Part shown: piece after piece, positions 1 to 6,772 of the stretch
Numbering within the stretch: the stretch's first letter is position 1
How the letters are laid out: every line of letters starts with the position of its first letter
Assembly (NCBI GenBank): GCA_041164265.1
Contig: JBEAPR010000034.1
Span: forward strand, 1-16,088
Source of the DNA: CALAZP01 sp041164265
GTDB taxonomy: Bacteria; Bacteroidota; Bacteroidia; Chitinophagales; Saprospiraceae
DNA length: 16,088 nt
Direction of reading: 5' to 3'
Made by a program: the position numbers and the translations under genes
The notes under the pieces: generated by a model
The model's input: the letters and a program-made list of their open reading frames with translations, nothing else
What the model was told of the DNA's origin: nothing
The model's database searches: none

Positions 1-630
1 CCCGCAGAGGAAAATTTTCAATTTTTCTTGGTCCACTATTTGAACGAGTATGCAAAATCAAATATCGTAGGAATGGATGCAGTATATGTTTACTTAGTCG
101 ATAATTATTATGCTACAGGTAGGGCTCCATGGACTGATAATGACCAATTAGAAAAAATTATAGAGAATGCTAACGGTCTGAAACCAACTTTGATTGGGAA
201 AATTGCACCAGATATTAGATTAGAAAAAAAGGATGGAACTACTTTTAATCTTCATGATATAGAATCTAAATATACTGTACTATACTTTTGGAGATTTGAT
301 TGCGGGCATTGCCAAGAATCAACGCCGGTGGTCAAAAAGTTTTATGAAAAATTTAAAGATAAGGGGGTCACTCTCGTAGCAGTTTGTACTAAATTTACTG
401 ATGATATTAAAGGCTGTTGGGATTATATTGAGGAAAATGATATTGAAGATTGGATGCATGGTGTAGACACCTATCATAGAAGTAAATACATGGAAAAGTA
501 CTATATCAAATCTACTCCACAAATATTCATCTTAGATCAGGAAAAGAAAATTATCATTAAAAAAATTGGTTCAGAACAATTGGAAGATGTAATGAGCAAC
601 TTAATTGAAAGCGAAGCTATTAATAAGTGA
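1..630 (+). CDS. Thioredoxin-fold thiol-disulfide oxidoreductase, DUF5106-like N-terminal region (5' partial)
   Basis: The reading frame is open from the first base of the window, so the start lies to the left; a TTG at 28 is internal and not the start. The visible 209 residues end in a TlpA/AhpC-type thioredoxin domain. It carries a C-G-H-C redox motif (bases 301-312) after the FWRFD strand and a cis-proline in KSTPQIFILD (around base 517). The segment before it, with DAVYVYLVDNYY and IGKIAPDI, resembles the DUF5106 region that precedes thioredoxin domains in many Bacteroidota envelope proteins. The expected role is reduction or isomerisation of disulfides outside the cytoplasm; any signal peptide would be in the missing part. 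The stop overlaps the start of the following lipoprotein gene. The thioredoxin fold is clear; DUF5106 is from memory of the family and less sure. Confidence 0.85.
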   Translation, partial: PAEENFQFFLVHYLNEYAKSNIVGMDAVYVYLVDNYYATGRAPWTDNDQLEKIIENANGLKPTLIGKIAPDIRLEKKDGTTFNLHDIESKYTVLYFWRFDCGHCQESTPVVKKFYEKFKDKGVTLVAVCTKFTDDIKGCWDYIEENDIEDWMHGVDTYHRSKYMEKYYIKSTPQIFILDQEKKIIIKKIGSEQLEDVMSNLIESEAINK

Positions 631-938
631 TTAAAAGACTTTTGATTCTTATTTTAATATTAACTAGCTGCAAGGCAGATAAAGAAGCGGCTCAACTAAG
701 TATTGAACATAGTCAACTATTAGATCTTTTAGTGGATATTCACTATGCGGAAGCTGCTCTTGAAAATCTAAAATTGCTCGAACAGGATAGCCTAAAAGTG
801 CAATACTATACCCATATTTTGCGATACCATGGGGTAACAAAAGAGCAAATGGAAGAACACATGGATGATTTAAGAAATAATCCAGTTTTTCTCAATCAAG
901 TTTACAAAGAGCTTTACACCAAAATTTCAAGTAATTAA
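627..938 (+). CDS. DUF4296-family small lipoprotein
   Basis: A 103-residue protein starting with GTG at 627, which overlaps the TGA stop of the oxidoreductase (GTGA), so translation is probably coupled. The N terminus is a lipoprotein signal: MIKR, a hydrophobic stretch LLILILIL, then the lipobox L-T-S-C with Cys15 as the predicted lipidated residue. The mature part has the DUF4296 pattern: LLDLLVDIHYAEAAL, a YYTHILRYHGVTKEQ segment, and a final helix with P-V-F-L-N-Q-V-Y. DUF4296 proteins are common in Bacteroidota and have no established function; a helical periplasmic or outer-membrane-anchored accessory is likely. No other ATG or GTG fits without losing the signal peptide. The pairing with an oxidoreductase suggests an envelope role, which is inference. 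Confidence 0.85.
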   Translation: MIKRLLILILILTSCKADKEAAQLSIEHSQLLDLLVDIHYAEAALENLKLLEQDSLKVQYYTHILRYHGVTKEQMEEHMDDLRNNPVFLNQVYKELYTKISSN

Positions 939-1017
939 TTATTCACAATTAACAATTAATTAATCTTACATCAGGTATTTAATATATTCCTTATTTTACT
1001 TTAGTGCTAAATATCCA

Positions 1018-1707
1018 ATGTATATGGAATCTAAAAAAATTCTGATTGTAGATGACGAACCAGATATATTAGAATTTTTGGAATACAATCTCAAAAAAGA
1101 AGGTTTCTTAGTGATTACTGCAGGAGATGGTGAAGAAGGTTTAGCCTTAGCTGCTAAAGAAAAACCTGATTTAATTGTCTTGGATATTATGATGCCCAAA
1201 ATGGATGGCGTGGAAATCTGCCGGATGATTAGAAATAACTCATCTTATAACAATCCTTTAATTGCTTTTTTAACCGCTAGGGAAGAGGATTATTCTCAAA
1301 TTGCTGCTTTAGATGTAGGAGGTGATGACTATATCACTAAGCCAGTAAAACCTAGAGTATTTATCAGCAGAATTAAAGCACTTTTAAGAAGAGGAGAAAG
1401 GATGGAACAAGACGAACTTAACAAAGAAATTATTGCTGGTGATTTACTCATCAATCCAGAACAAGTATCTGTCAAAAGAGGGGATGAAATATTGGACTTA
1501 GCTAAAAAAGAATTTGAATTACTTTTATTGATGGTAACTAAACCTGGCAAGGTATTTACCAGAGAGGAAATATTTAACAAAGTTTGGGGTTCTGATGTTA
1601 TTGTTGGTAATAGGACAATTGACGTACACATTAGAAAATTAAGGGAAAAAATTGGAGACAATTATATTAAAACAATCAAAGGTATCGGCTATAAATTTGA
1701 ATTTTAA
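1018..1707 (+). CDS. OmpR/PhoB-family DNA-binding response regulator
   Basis: A 229-residue two-component regulator. The receiver domain (residues about 6-125) has the acidic pair D12-D13, phosphoacceptor D56 in LIVLDIMMPKMDG, T86 in FLTA, and K108 in YITKP. The C-terminal winged helix (about 138-229) has the EFELL segment, the recognition-helix region with NRTIDVHIRKLREKIG, and the closing hairpin IKGIGYKFEF. It should bind DNA as a dimer when phosphorylated by the kinase whose start codon directly follows its stop. Start choice is open between ATG 1018 and ATG 1024 (MESKKILIV); no Shine-Dalgarno helps. The 79-base gap upstream is AT-rich and holds a poor -7-like TTACTTTA at 996-1003. The pair resembles PhoB/PhoR, but the signal cannot be read from sequence, so no symbol is given. 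Confidence 0.95.
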   Translation: MYMESKKILIVDDEPDILEFLEYNLKKEGFLVITAGDGEEGLALAAKEKPDLIVLDIMMPKMDGVEICRMIRNNSSYNNPLIAFLTAREEDYSQIAALDVGGDDYITKPVKPRVFISRIKALLRRGERMEQDELNKEIIAGDLLINPEQVSVKRGDEILDLAKKEFELLLLMVTKPGKVFTREEIFNKVWGSDVIVGNRTIDVHIRKLREKIGDNYIKTIKGIGYKFEF

Positions 1708-2745
1708 ATGCTGAAAAACCCTACTCCTGGACAGATTGCAGCTTTAATAGCTATTTTCTCAGCAGCAATATCTGCCTTAGTTTTAGCTTTTTTATTTTTT
1801 CTCCATTCATTTAATCTATTTTTTCTTGTTCCTATTGTTGGATTATTTGGTACTTATTGGATTTCGGTTTATTACCTCAAAAAATATATTTACCGAAAAA
1901 TAAAGGTCATATATAAAACCATCCACAAGCACAAGGTAACTCCCGAAGACAAGCAAAATGATGTTCAACTTCACTCCAATCTAATGGAAGAAATAGAAAT
2001 GGAAGTGGATCAATGGGCTGAGAATCAAAAGGAAGAAATCCGTAAATACAATTCTTGGGCAGAATACAGGCGTAAATTTGTCGGAGACATTTCTCACGAA
2101 TTAAAAACACCAATTTTTAACATACAGGGTTATATTCATACATTGATAGATGGAGGATTGGAAGACCATAAAATCAATGTTAAATTTCTATCCAAGGCGG
2201 CTAAAAATGTAGAACGATTGCAAACCATTGTTGAAGACTTAGAATCTATTTCTCGGTTAGAATCTGGTGAACTTATTCTAGATATCCAGTCTTTTGATAT
2301 TAAAGAACTTACAGAAGAGGTTTTTGAAGAACTTGAAATTAAGTCCAGGGAAAAAGAAATTGATTTTGACTTCAAACAAGGCGCAGCTAAAGGATTTATG
2401 GTGGAAGCCGACCGTGAAACTATCAGACAGGTACTGGTTAATCTTATCCACAATTCTTTAAAATATGGTAAAGAGAATGGAAAAACAAGAATTGGATTTT
2501 ATGATATGGATAAAGTAATTCTTGTAGAAGTGGCAGATAATGGTATAGGAATTCCCAAACAACATATAAATCACGTGTTTGACCGATTTTATAGAGTAGA
2601 TAAAAGCCGATCAAGGAATCAGGGTGGATCAGGATTGGGATTATCCATTGTAAAGCACATTATTGAAGCCCACAAACAAACTATTAATGTGCGTAGCACT
2701 CCAGATTTAGGTTCTACCTTTGGTTTTACCCTAAAAAAGTCCTGA
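1708..2745 (+). CDS. Membrane sensor histidine kinase, PhoR-like
   Basis: A 345-residue kinase whose ATG follows the regulator's TAA with no gap. Two hydrophobic segments (about residues 10-33 and 37-57) are joined by only a few residues, so there is almost no extracytoplasmic sensor domain. A charged helical linker (60-120) leads to the dimerisation box FVGDISHELKTP with phospho-acceptor His130. The ATPase domain shows the N box NLIHNS (Asn249), G1 DNGIGIP (277-283), F box FDRFYRVD (291-298) and G2 GGSGLGLSI (307-315). No PAS domain is visible. It should autophosphorylate and pass phosphate to Asp56 of the partner regulator. The lack of a sensor loop suggests sensing within the membrane or through a partner protein, as proposed for E. 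coli PhoR; that is inference. Confidence 0.95.
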   Translation: MLKNPTPGQIAALIAIFSAAISALVLAFLFFLHSFNLFFLVPIVGLFGTYWISVYYLKKYIYRKIKVIYKTIHKHKVTPEDKQNDVQLHSNLMEEIEMEVDQWAENQKEEIRKYNSWAEYRRKFVGDISHELKTPIFNIQGYIHTLIDGGLEDHKINVKFLSKAAKNVERLQTIVEDLESISRLESGELILDIQSFDIKELTEEVFEELEIKSREKEIDFDFKQGAAKGFMVEADRETIRQVLVNLIHNSLKYGKENGKTRIGFYDMDKVILVEVADNGIGIPKQHINHVFDRFYRVDKSRSRNQGGSGLGLSIVKHIIEAHKQTINVRSTPDLGSTFGFTLKKS

Positions 2746-2750
2746 TTTTT

Positions 2751-2758
2751 TATTTTTG
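2751..2758 (+). promoter_or_regulatory. Bacteroidota -7 promoter element before the ABC-F gene
   Basis: TATTTTTG matches the Bacteroidota primary sigma -7 consensus TAnnTTTG exactly and ends 20 bases before the ABC-F ATG, a suitable leader length. It lies within a 12-base perfect palindrome TTTTTGCAAAAA at 2753-2764. The nearest upstream TTTG (2719-2722) is 28 bases away, too far for a standard -33 element, so the promoter may be weak or depend on an activator. It would separate the ABC-F/mnmA/rimM run from the two-component genes. Confidence 0.45.
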
Positions 2759-2778
2759 CAAAAAATTAAAGTCATCCA

Positions 2779-4671
2779 ATGATTTCTTTAACTGATATAT
2801 ACCTCCAATATGGAGATAAAATCCTATTTGATAATCAGTCCCTTGTTATTGGCAATAAGGATAAAGTGGGTTTGGTAGGACGAAATGGAGCAGGTAAATC
2901 TACTTTACTTAAAATTATTTCGAAAAGTATTTCCCCAGATAATGGTTCCGTAACTCGACCATCCGAAAGCACCTTAGCCTATCTCCATCAAGATATGGAA
3001 ATTCCTAAAGGAAAAACTGTAATGGATGAAGCCATGAGTGCCTTTGATGAAGCCTTGAAAATTGAATCCGAAATGGATGATATTAACCATTCTTTGGAAA
3101 CGAGGACAGATTATGAATCGAAAGAATATCTGGATATTTTGGACCGCTTAGCAGATCTGAGTACCAAATTAGATTTACTTGGAGGGGATTCTCTTAAAGC
3201 GGAGGCGGAAAAAGTGCTTAAAGGACTTGGCTTTGAACAAAAGGATTTAAATCGATTGACCGATGAATTTTCTGGCGGTTGGCAAATGAGAATCGAACTC
3301 TGCAAAATGCTTCTTCAAAAGCCAGATTATCTGCTTTTGGACGAACCTACGAACCATTTAGATATCGAGTCTATAATATGGTTAGAAGGTTTTTTGAAAA
3401 ATTACCCGGGCACTATTATTCTAATTTCTCACGATAGAGCTTTTTTAAATGCGATAACCAATCGTACCGTGGAAATTGAATTAGGCAAAATTCAAGACTA
3501 TAAAGCATCCTATGATAAATATTTAGAACTTAGAAAAGATAGAAGAGAGAAACAAATTGCGGCATTCGAAAATCAACAAAAAGTAATTGCTCAAAAAGAA
3601 AAGACCATTAATAGATTCATGGCTAAAGCCTCTAAGACGAAAATGGCACAGTCCATGCAAAAGCAATTAGATAAATTGGATCGGGTGGAATTGGCCGATG
3701 AAGATTTATCTAAAATGAATATTAGGTTTCCCACTGCTCCACGGTCTGGAATGGTGGTAATGGAGGCTTCTAAACTTTCAAAAAATTATGATTCAATACA
3801 GGTTTTAAATTCCATAGATCTCAAAGTAGATCGAGGAGATAGAATTGCCTTTGTAGGCCAAAATGGACAAGGAAAAACTACTTTGGCCAGAATGTTGGTC
3901 GGGGATTTAAACCCCTCTAAAGGTGTGGTAGAAATGGGACATAATGTTTCAATTGGATATTATTCCCAGCAGCAAACCGAAGCGCTACCAATGAAATTAA
4001 CTCTACTGGAAGCAATGGAATTGAATAGTCCTCCTGAAATGAGAACGCGACTTAGAGCAATTTTAGGAGCTTTTTTGTTTAGCGGAGAAGATGTTGACAA
4101 AAAAATATCCGTCCTTTCTGGAGGAGAACGAGCGCGCTTAGCACTCGCTATTTTATTGCTTAAACCTTTCAATCTATTGGTTCTTGATGAACCTACCAAC
4201 CATTTGGATATGATTTCAAAAGAAATTCTCAAAAAGGCAGTTCAACAATTTGATGGTACCTTAATTGTTGTTTCCCACGATAGAGAGTTTTTGACAGGTT
4301 TAACAAATAGAACCATAGAGTTTAGAGACGGGGCTATTTATGAGTATCTCGGGGATGTTCAAGTCTTTTTAGAAAAAAGGAAGGTAGATAATATGCGAGA
4401 TATTGAATATCGTCAAAAATCTGTAAACACCCTTCAATCATCTGAGGCTATCGCTCCAGAAGACAGAAAAAAATGGTTAAGAGTAGTAAGTCAGGCAGAA
4501 AAGCAAATCGCTCACCTAGAAGATAGAATCGAAGCTATGCAAAAATTGATGGCTGAACCAGATTTTTATAAAAGAGATGATGCGGTAGAAATTGGATCAA
4601 CTTATCAAGAACTACAGAAAGAAATGGAAGAAGTTTTTGAATCTTGGGAATCGGCACAAAATAAATTATAG
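2779..4671 (+). CDS. ABC-F family ribosome-associated ATPase, Uup/YheS-like
   Basis: A 630-residue protein with two ABC ATPase domains in one chain and no membrane segments, the hallmark of ABC-F translation factors. Domain 1: Walker A GRNGAGKST (34-42), signature FSGGW (164-168), Walker B LLLDEPTNHLD (185-195), switch His218. Domain 2: Walker A GQNGQGKTT (360-368), signature LSGGE (446-450), Walker B VLDEPTNHLD (468-477), His500. Between them (about 245-315) is the basic helical linker that reaches toward the P-site tRNA in ABC-F proteins. Residues about 562-630 form a charged coiled coil like the C-terminal domain of Uup. Expected role: ATP-dependent relief of stalled or mispositioned ribosomes. 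Both ATPase sites look intact. Subfamily assignment from motifs alone is tentative; antibiotic-resistance ABC-F proteins look similar, but the context with mnmA and rimM favours housekeeping. Confidence 0.92.
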   Translation: MISLTDIYLQYGDKILFDNQSLVIGNKDKVGLVGRNGAGKSTLLKIISKSISPDNGSVTRPSESTLAYLHQDMEIPKGKTVMDEAMSAFDEALKIESEMDDINHSLETRTDYESKEYLDILDRLADLSTKLDLLGGDSLKAEAEKVLKGLGFEQKDLNRLTDEFSGGWQMRIELCKMLLQKPDYLLLDEPTNHLDIESIIWLEGFLKNYPGTIILISHDRAFLNAITNRTVEIELGKIQDYKASYDKYLELRKDRREKQIAAFENQQKVIAQKEKTINRFMAKASKTKMAQSMQKQLDKLDRVELADEDLSKMNIRFPTAPRSGMVVMEASKLSKNYDSIQVLNSIDLKVDRGDRIAFVGQNGQGKTTLARMLVGDLNPSKGVVEMGHNVSIGYYSQQQTEALPMKLTLLEAMELNSPPEMRTRLRAILGAFLFSGEDVDKKISVLSGGERARLALAILLLKPFNLLVLDEPTNHLDMISKEILKKAVQQFDGTLIVVSHDREFLTGLTNRTIEFRDGAIYEYLGDVQVFLEKRKVDNMRDIEYRQKSVNTLQSSEAIAPEDRKKWLRVVSQAEKQIAHLEDRIEAMQKLMAEPDFYKRDDAVEIGSTYQELQKEMEEVFESWESAQNKL

Positions 4672-4675
4672 AATT

Positions 4676-5176
4676 ATGATAAAATACACCGTTCTATCTC
4701 TCTTTTTTTTCATGACTTTAGGGATTTCTAATGGAATAGGTCAGAATAAGGCCATTACTTTAATTGCACAAAATATGAAAGGGGCACCTGGGCAATTGGT
4801 CTGCATGGGTATTGGTAGTGCAGATTTCAATAATATGTTGTCTATGCAATTTACCCTTGAGTGGAACCCTCAACACATGGTATTTCAAGAAGTTAATAAC
4901 TTTAGATTGCCATACTTTTCAAGAGATAATTTTGGCGCTCAATTTAGAGAGCAAGGTAAATTAACCTGTGTTTGGATTGACAATGCATTGGAGGGAGTTA
5001 CCGTCCAGGATGGAGAAACCCTCTTTGATATTTGTTTTACGATTATTGGAGATATAGGAAGTGAAAGTCCGGTGATCTTTAGCCAAAACCCAACCCCATT
5101 TGAAGCTGTTAATAAGGCTGAACAAGTTTTAACCATTGAAGGAGTTTCTGGTAAAATTAAAGTGGTAAATGAGTAA
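4676..5176 (+). CDS. Small secreted cohesin-domain-like protein
   Basis: A predicted 166-residue protein starting at ATG 4676, four bases after the ABC-F stop. An in-frame ATG at 4592 would add 28 non-signal residues inside the ABC-F gene and is rejected. Residues 1-22 look like a signal peptide (MIKYTVLSLFFFMTLGISNG), so the mature part begins near QNKAITLIAQ. The rest is one beta-sandwich resembling a cohesin fold: G-APGQLVCMGIG, MQFTLEWNPQHMVFQEV, then VWIDNALEGVTVQDGETLFDICFTIIG. Cohesins bind dockerins in cellulosomes, and similar modules occur in many non-cellulosomal secreted proteins. Here it stands alone, with no enzyme, dockerin or type 9 secretion C-terminal domain. It overlaps mnmA by 8 bases. 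The fold is inferred from pattern memory; the function is unknown. Confidence 0.75.
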   Translation: MIKYTVLSLFFFMTLGISNGIGQNKAITLIAQNMKGAPGQLVCMGIGSADFNNMLSMQFTLEWNPQHMVFQEVNNFRLPYFSRDNFGAQFREQGKLTCVWIDNALEGVTVQDGETLFDICFTIIGDIGSESPVIFSQNPTPFEAVNKAEQVLTIEGVSGKIKVVNE

Positions 5177-6263
5177 AAAAGGAAAAGTATTAGTCGCAAT
5201 GAGCGGAGGTATTGATAGTACCGTCACTGCCATGCTTCTGCACGAACAGGGGTATGAGGTGATTGGGATTACTATGAAAACTTGGGACTATGCTAATTCT
5301 GGTGCATCCAAAAAGGAAACTGGTTGCTGTTCATTAGATTCTATCAATGATGCTAGGCAAGTAGCTGTTGAAATGGGATTCCATCATTTTATCATAGATA
5401 TAAGAGAAGAATTTGGTGACTTTGTAATAGATAATTTTGTAGATGAATATATGGCGGGTAGAACCCCTAACCCCTGTGTTCTTTGTAATACTCATATCAA
5501 ATGGAGTGCATTACTAAAAAGAGCTGATGCTTTAGATTGCGAATTTATTGCTACGGGACATTATGCTTCCATTGAAAATATCAATAATCGCTATTTTATT
5601 ACCAAAAGTAAAGATGCTCAAAAGGACCAATCTTATGTATTATGGGGCCTTACTCAGGAATGTCTTAAGCGGACGCTTTTCCCCTTGGGAAAAATGACCA
5701 AACCCGAGGTCAGAAAATTAGCCGAGGATAGAGGGTATAGTGAATTGGCCAAAAAGGGGGAAAGCTATGAGATTTGTTTTGTACCTGATAATGACTACCG
5801 TAATTTTTTAAGGCATAGAATTGAAGGATTAGATGAAAAGGTGGCAGGGGGGCACTTTGTAGATCAACAGGGTAATATCCTGGGCGAGCATTTGGGATAT
5901 CCTTTTTATACCATAGGTCAAAGAAAAGGATTAGGAATTGCTTTAGGAAAACCCAAGTTTGTTACAGAAATTCAACCTGATACTAATACAGTAGTTTTAG
6001 GTGATGTAGAGGATTTAGTCAAAAATGGAATGTTTGTTGGGCAGGTTAACGCTATGAAATATGAATCTATTCCAGATAATTTGGAAGTAGTTACTAAAAT
6101 TCGATACAAAGATCCTGGAACCGTAAGTGTTCTTAAAAATAAAGATCATAAATTATTTGTCGAGTTTCAAGCAAATGTTGGGGGAGTGGCACCAGGTCAA
6201 TCTGCTGTATTTTTTGAAGGCAACCATCTAGTGGGTGGTGGAATCATAATGATGGGAGTTTAA
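5169..6263 (+). CDS. mnmA: tRNA-specific 2-thiouridylase MnmA
   Basis: A 364-residue enzyme, the normal length, that installs sulfur at position 2 of the wobble uridine in tRNA-Lys, -Glu and -Gln using ATP and a relayed persulfide. The PP-loop AMSGGIDSTV is at residues 10-19. The first catalytic cysteine is Cys106 in NPCVLCN (aligning with E. coli Cys102) and the second is Cys203 in YEICFVPD (aligning with Cys199). DQSYVLWGL (153-161), GHYA (130-133) and YTIGQRKGLGIA are further family landmarks, and the C-terminal beta-barrel is complete. An extra C-C pair at 53-54 (GCCSLDSINDAR) is, as I recall, usual for the family. ATG 5169 overlaps the end of the cohesin-like gene by 8 bases, and rimM begins two bases after its stop, so these genes are probably co-translated. 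Confidence 0.97.
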   Translation: MSKKGKVLVAMSGGIDSTVTAMLLHEQGYEVIGITMKTWDYANSGASKKETGCCSLDSINDARQVAVEMGFHHFIIDIREEFGDFVIDNFVDEYMAGRTPNPCVLCNTHIKWSALLKRADALDCEFIATGHYASIENINNRYFITKSKDAQKDQSYVLWGLTQECLKRTLFPLGKMTKPEVRKLAEDRGYSELAKKGESYEICFVPDNDYRNFLRHRIEGLDEKVAGGHFVDQQGNILGEHLGYPFYTIGQRKGLGIALGKPKFVTEIQPDTNTVVLGDVEDLVKNGMFVGQVNAMKYESIPDNLEVVTKIRYKDPGTVSVLKNKDHKLFVEFQANVGGVAPGQSAVFFEGNHLVGGGIIMMGV

Positions 6264-6265
6264 TC

Positions 6266-6772
6266 ATGATTGGACCATTAATACCAATTGGAAAAATCGT
6301 TAAACCTCATGGCATTGAGGGGGGAATGAAAATAGTGCTCAAGGAGCAATTTGAGTTGTTGGATTTAAATGAGTGTTTCTTATTTATTCATTTTGAAGGC
6401 CTTCCTGTTCCTTTCTGGGTGACTACTTTTCTTTCCAATGGGTTTCAACAGGTTTTTATAGAACGAATAGATACCAAAGAAGCCGCTATACCTTTTGCAG
6501 GCAAGGAAGTTTTCGTAGAGCAGAAAATTATTTCATCCAATACTAGTCAGCCTTCTAACCCATATACATGGGAGGGTTATCACTTATTAGATTTGACCAG
6601 CAATAGAAAAGGGGAAATAATCAAAATAGAAGAATACCCCCAACAACTTATGGCTACCATCCATACTGAAGATAAAGATGTCCTTATTCCACTGCATGAA
6701 GACTTCTTAATTGCTGTTGATGATTTATCTCAACTAATTACGGTTAAGCTCCCTGAGGGTTTATTTGGGTAA
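6266..6772 (+). CDS. rimM: Ribosome maturation factor RimM
   Basis: A 168-residue protein of typical RimM length that assists maturation of the 30S head by binding S19. The N-terminal RimM barrel opens with IGKIVKPHGIEGG (8-20). The C-terminal PRC-type barrel carries YHLLDLTSNRKGEI (105-118), the conserved VLIPLHEDFLIAVD (139-152) and the end motif LPEGLF. It starts two bases after the mnmA stop. In many bacteria rimM follows rpsP; here no rpsP is adjacent and the partner is mnmA. The last 12 bases overlap the 3' end of the convergent amidohydrolase gene, so no conventional terminator fits between them. Confidence 0.95.
   Translation: MIGPLIPIGKIVKPHGIEGGMKIVLKEQFELLDLNECFLFIHFEGLPVPFWVTTFLSNGFQQVFIERIDTKEAAIPFAGKEVFVEQKIISSNTSQPSNPYTWEGYHLLDLTSNRKGEIIKIEEYPQQLMATIHTEDKDVLIPLHEDFLIAVDDLSQLITVKLPEGLFG

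Noticed and set aside
28..30. TTG as the start of the first gene
   Set aside because: The frame is open to base 1 and the residues before it continue the same domain, so the gene is cut by the window edge.
939..1017. AT-rich gap with repeated AATTAA words before the response regulator
   Set aside because: The repeats (ATTAACAATTAATTAAT) are low complexity; no convincing terminator or exact -7 element is present.
1329..1661. Antisense 110-codon open frame within the response regulator
   Set aside because: Serine/leucine-rich product typical of the reverse strand of AT-rich genes; the plus frame is clearly a receiver and winged-helix protein.
3960..4232. Antisense 90-codon open frame within the ABC-F gene
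   Set aside because: Shadow of a strongly coding region with conserved ATPase motifs; the product has no recognisable features.
4592..4675. Upstream ATG extending the cohesin-like gene by 28 residues
   Set aside because: The extension lies within the ABC-F coding region in another frame, is highly basic and would bury the signal peptide; ATG 4676 gives a normal signal peptide.
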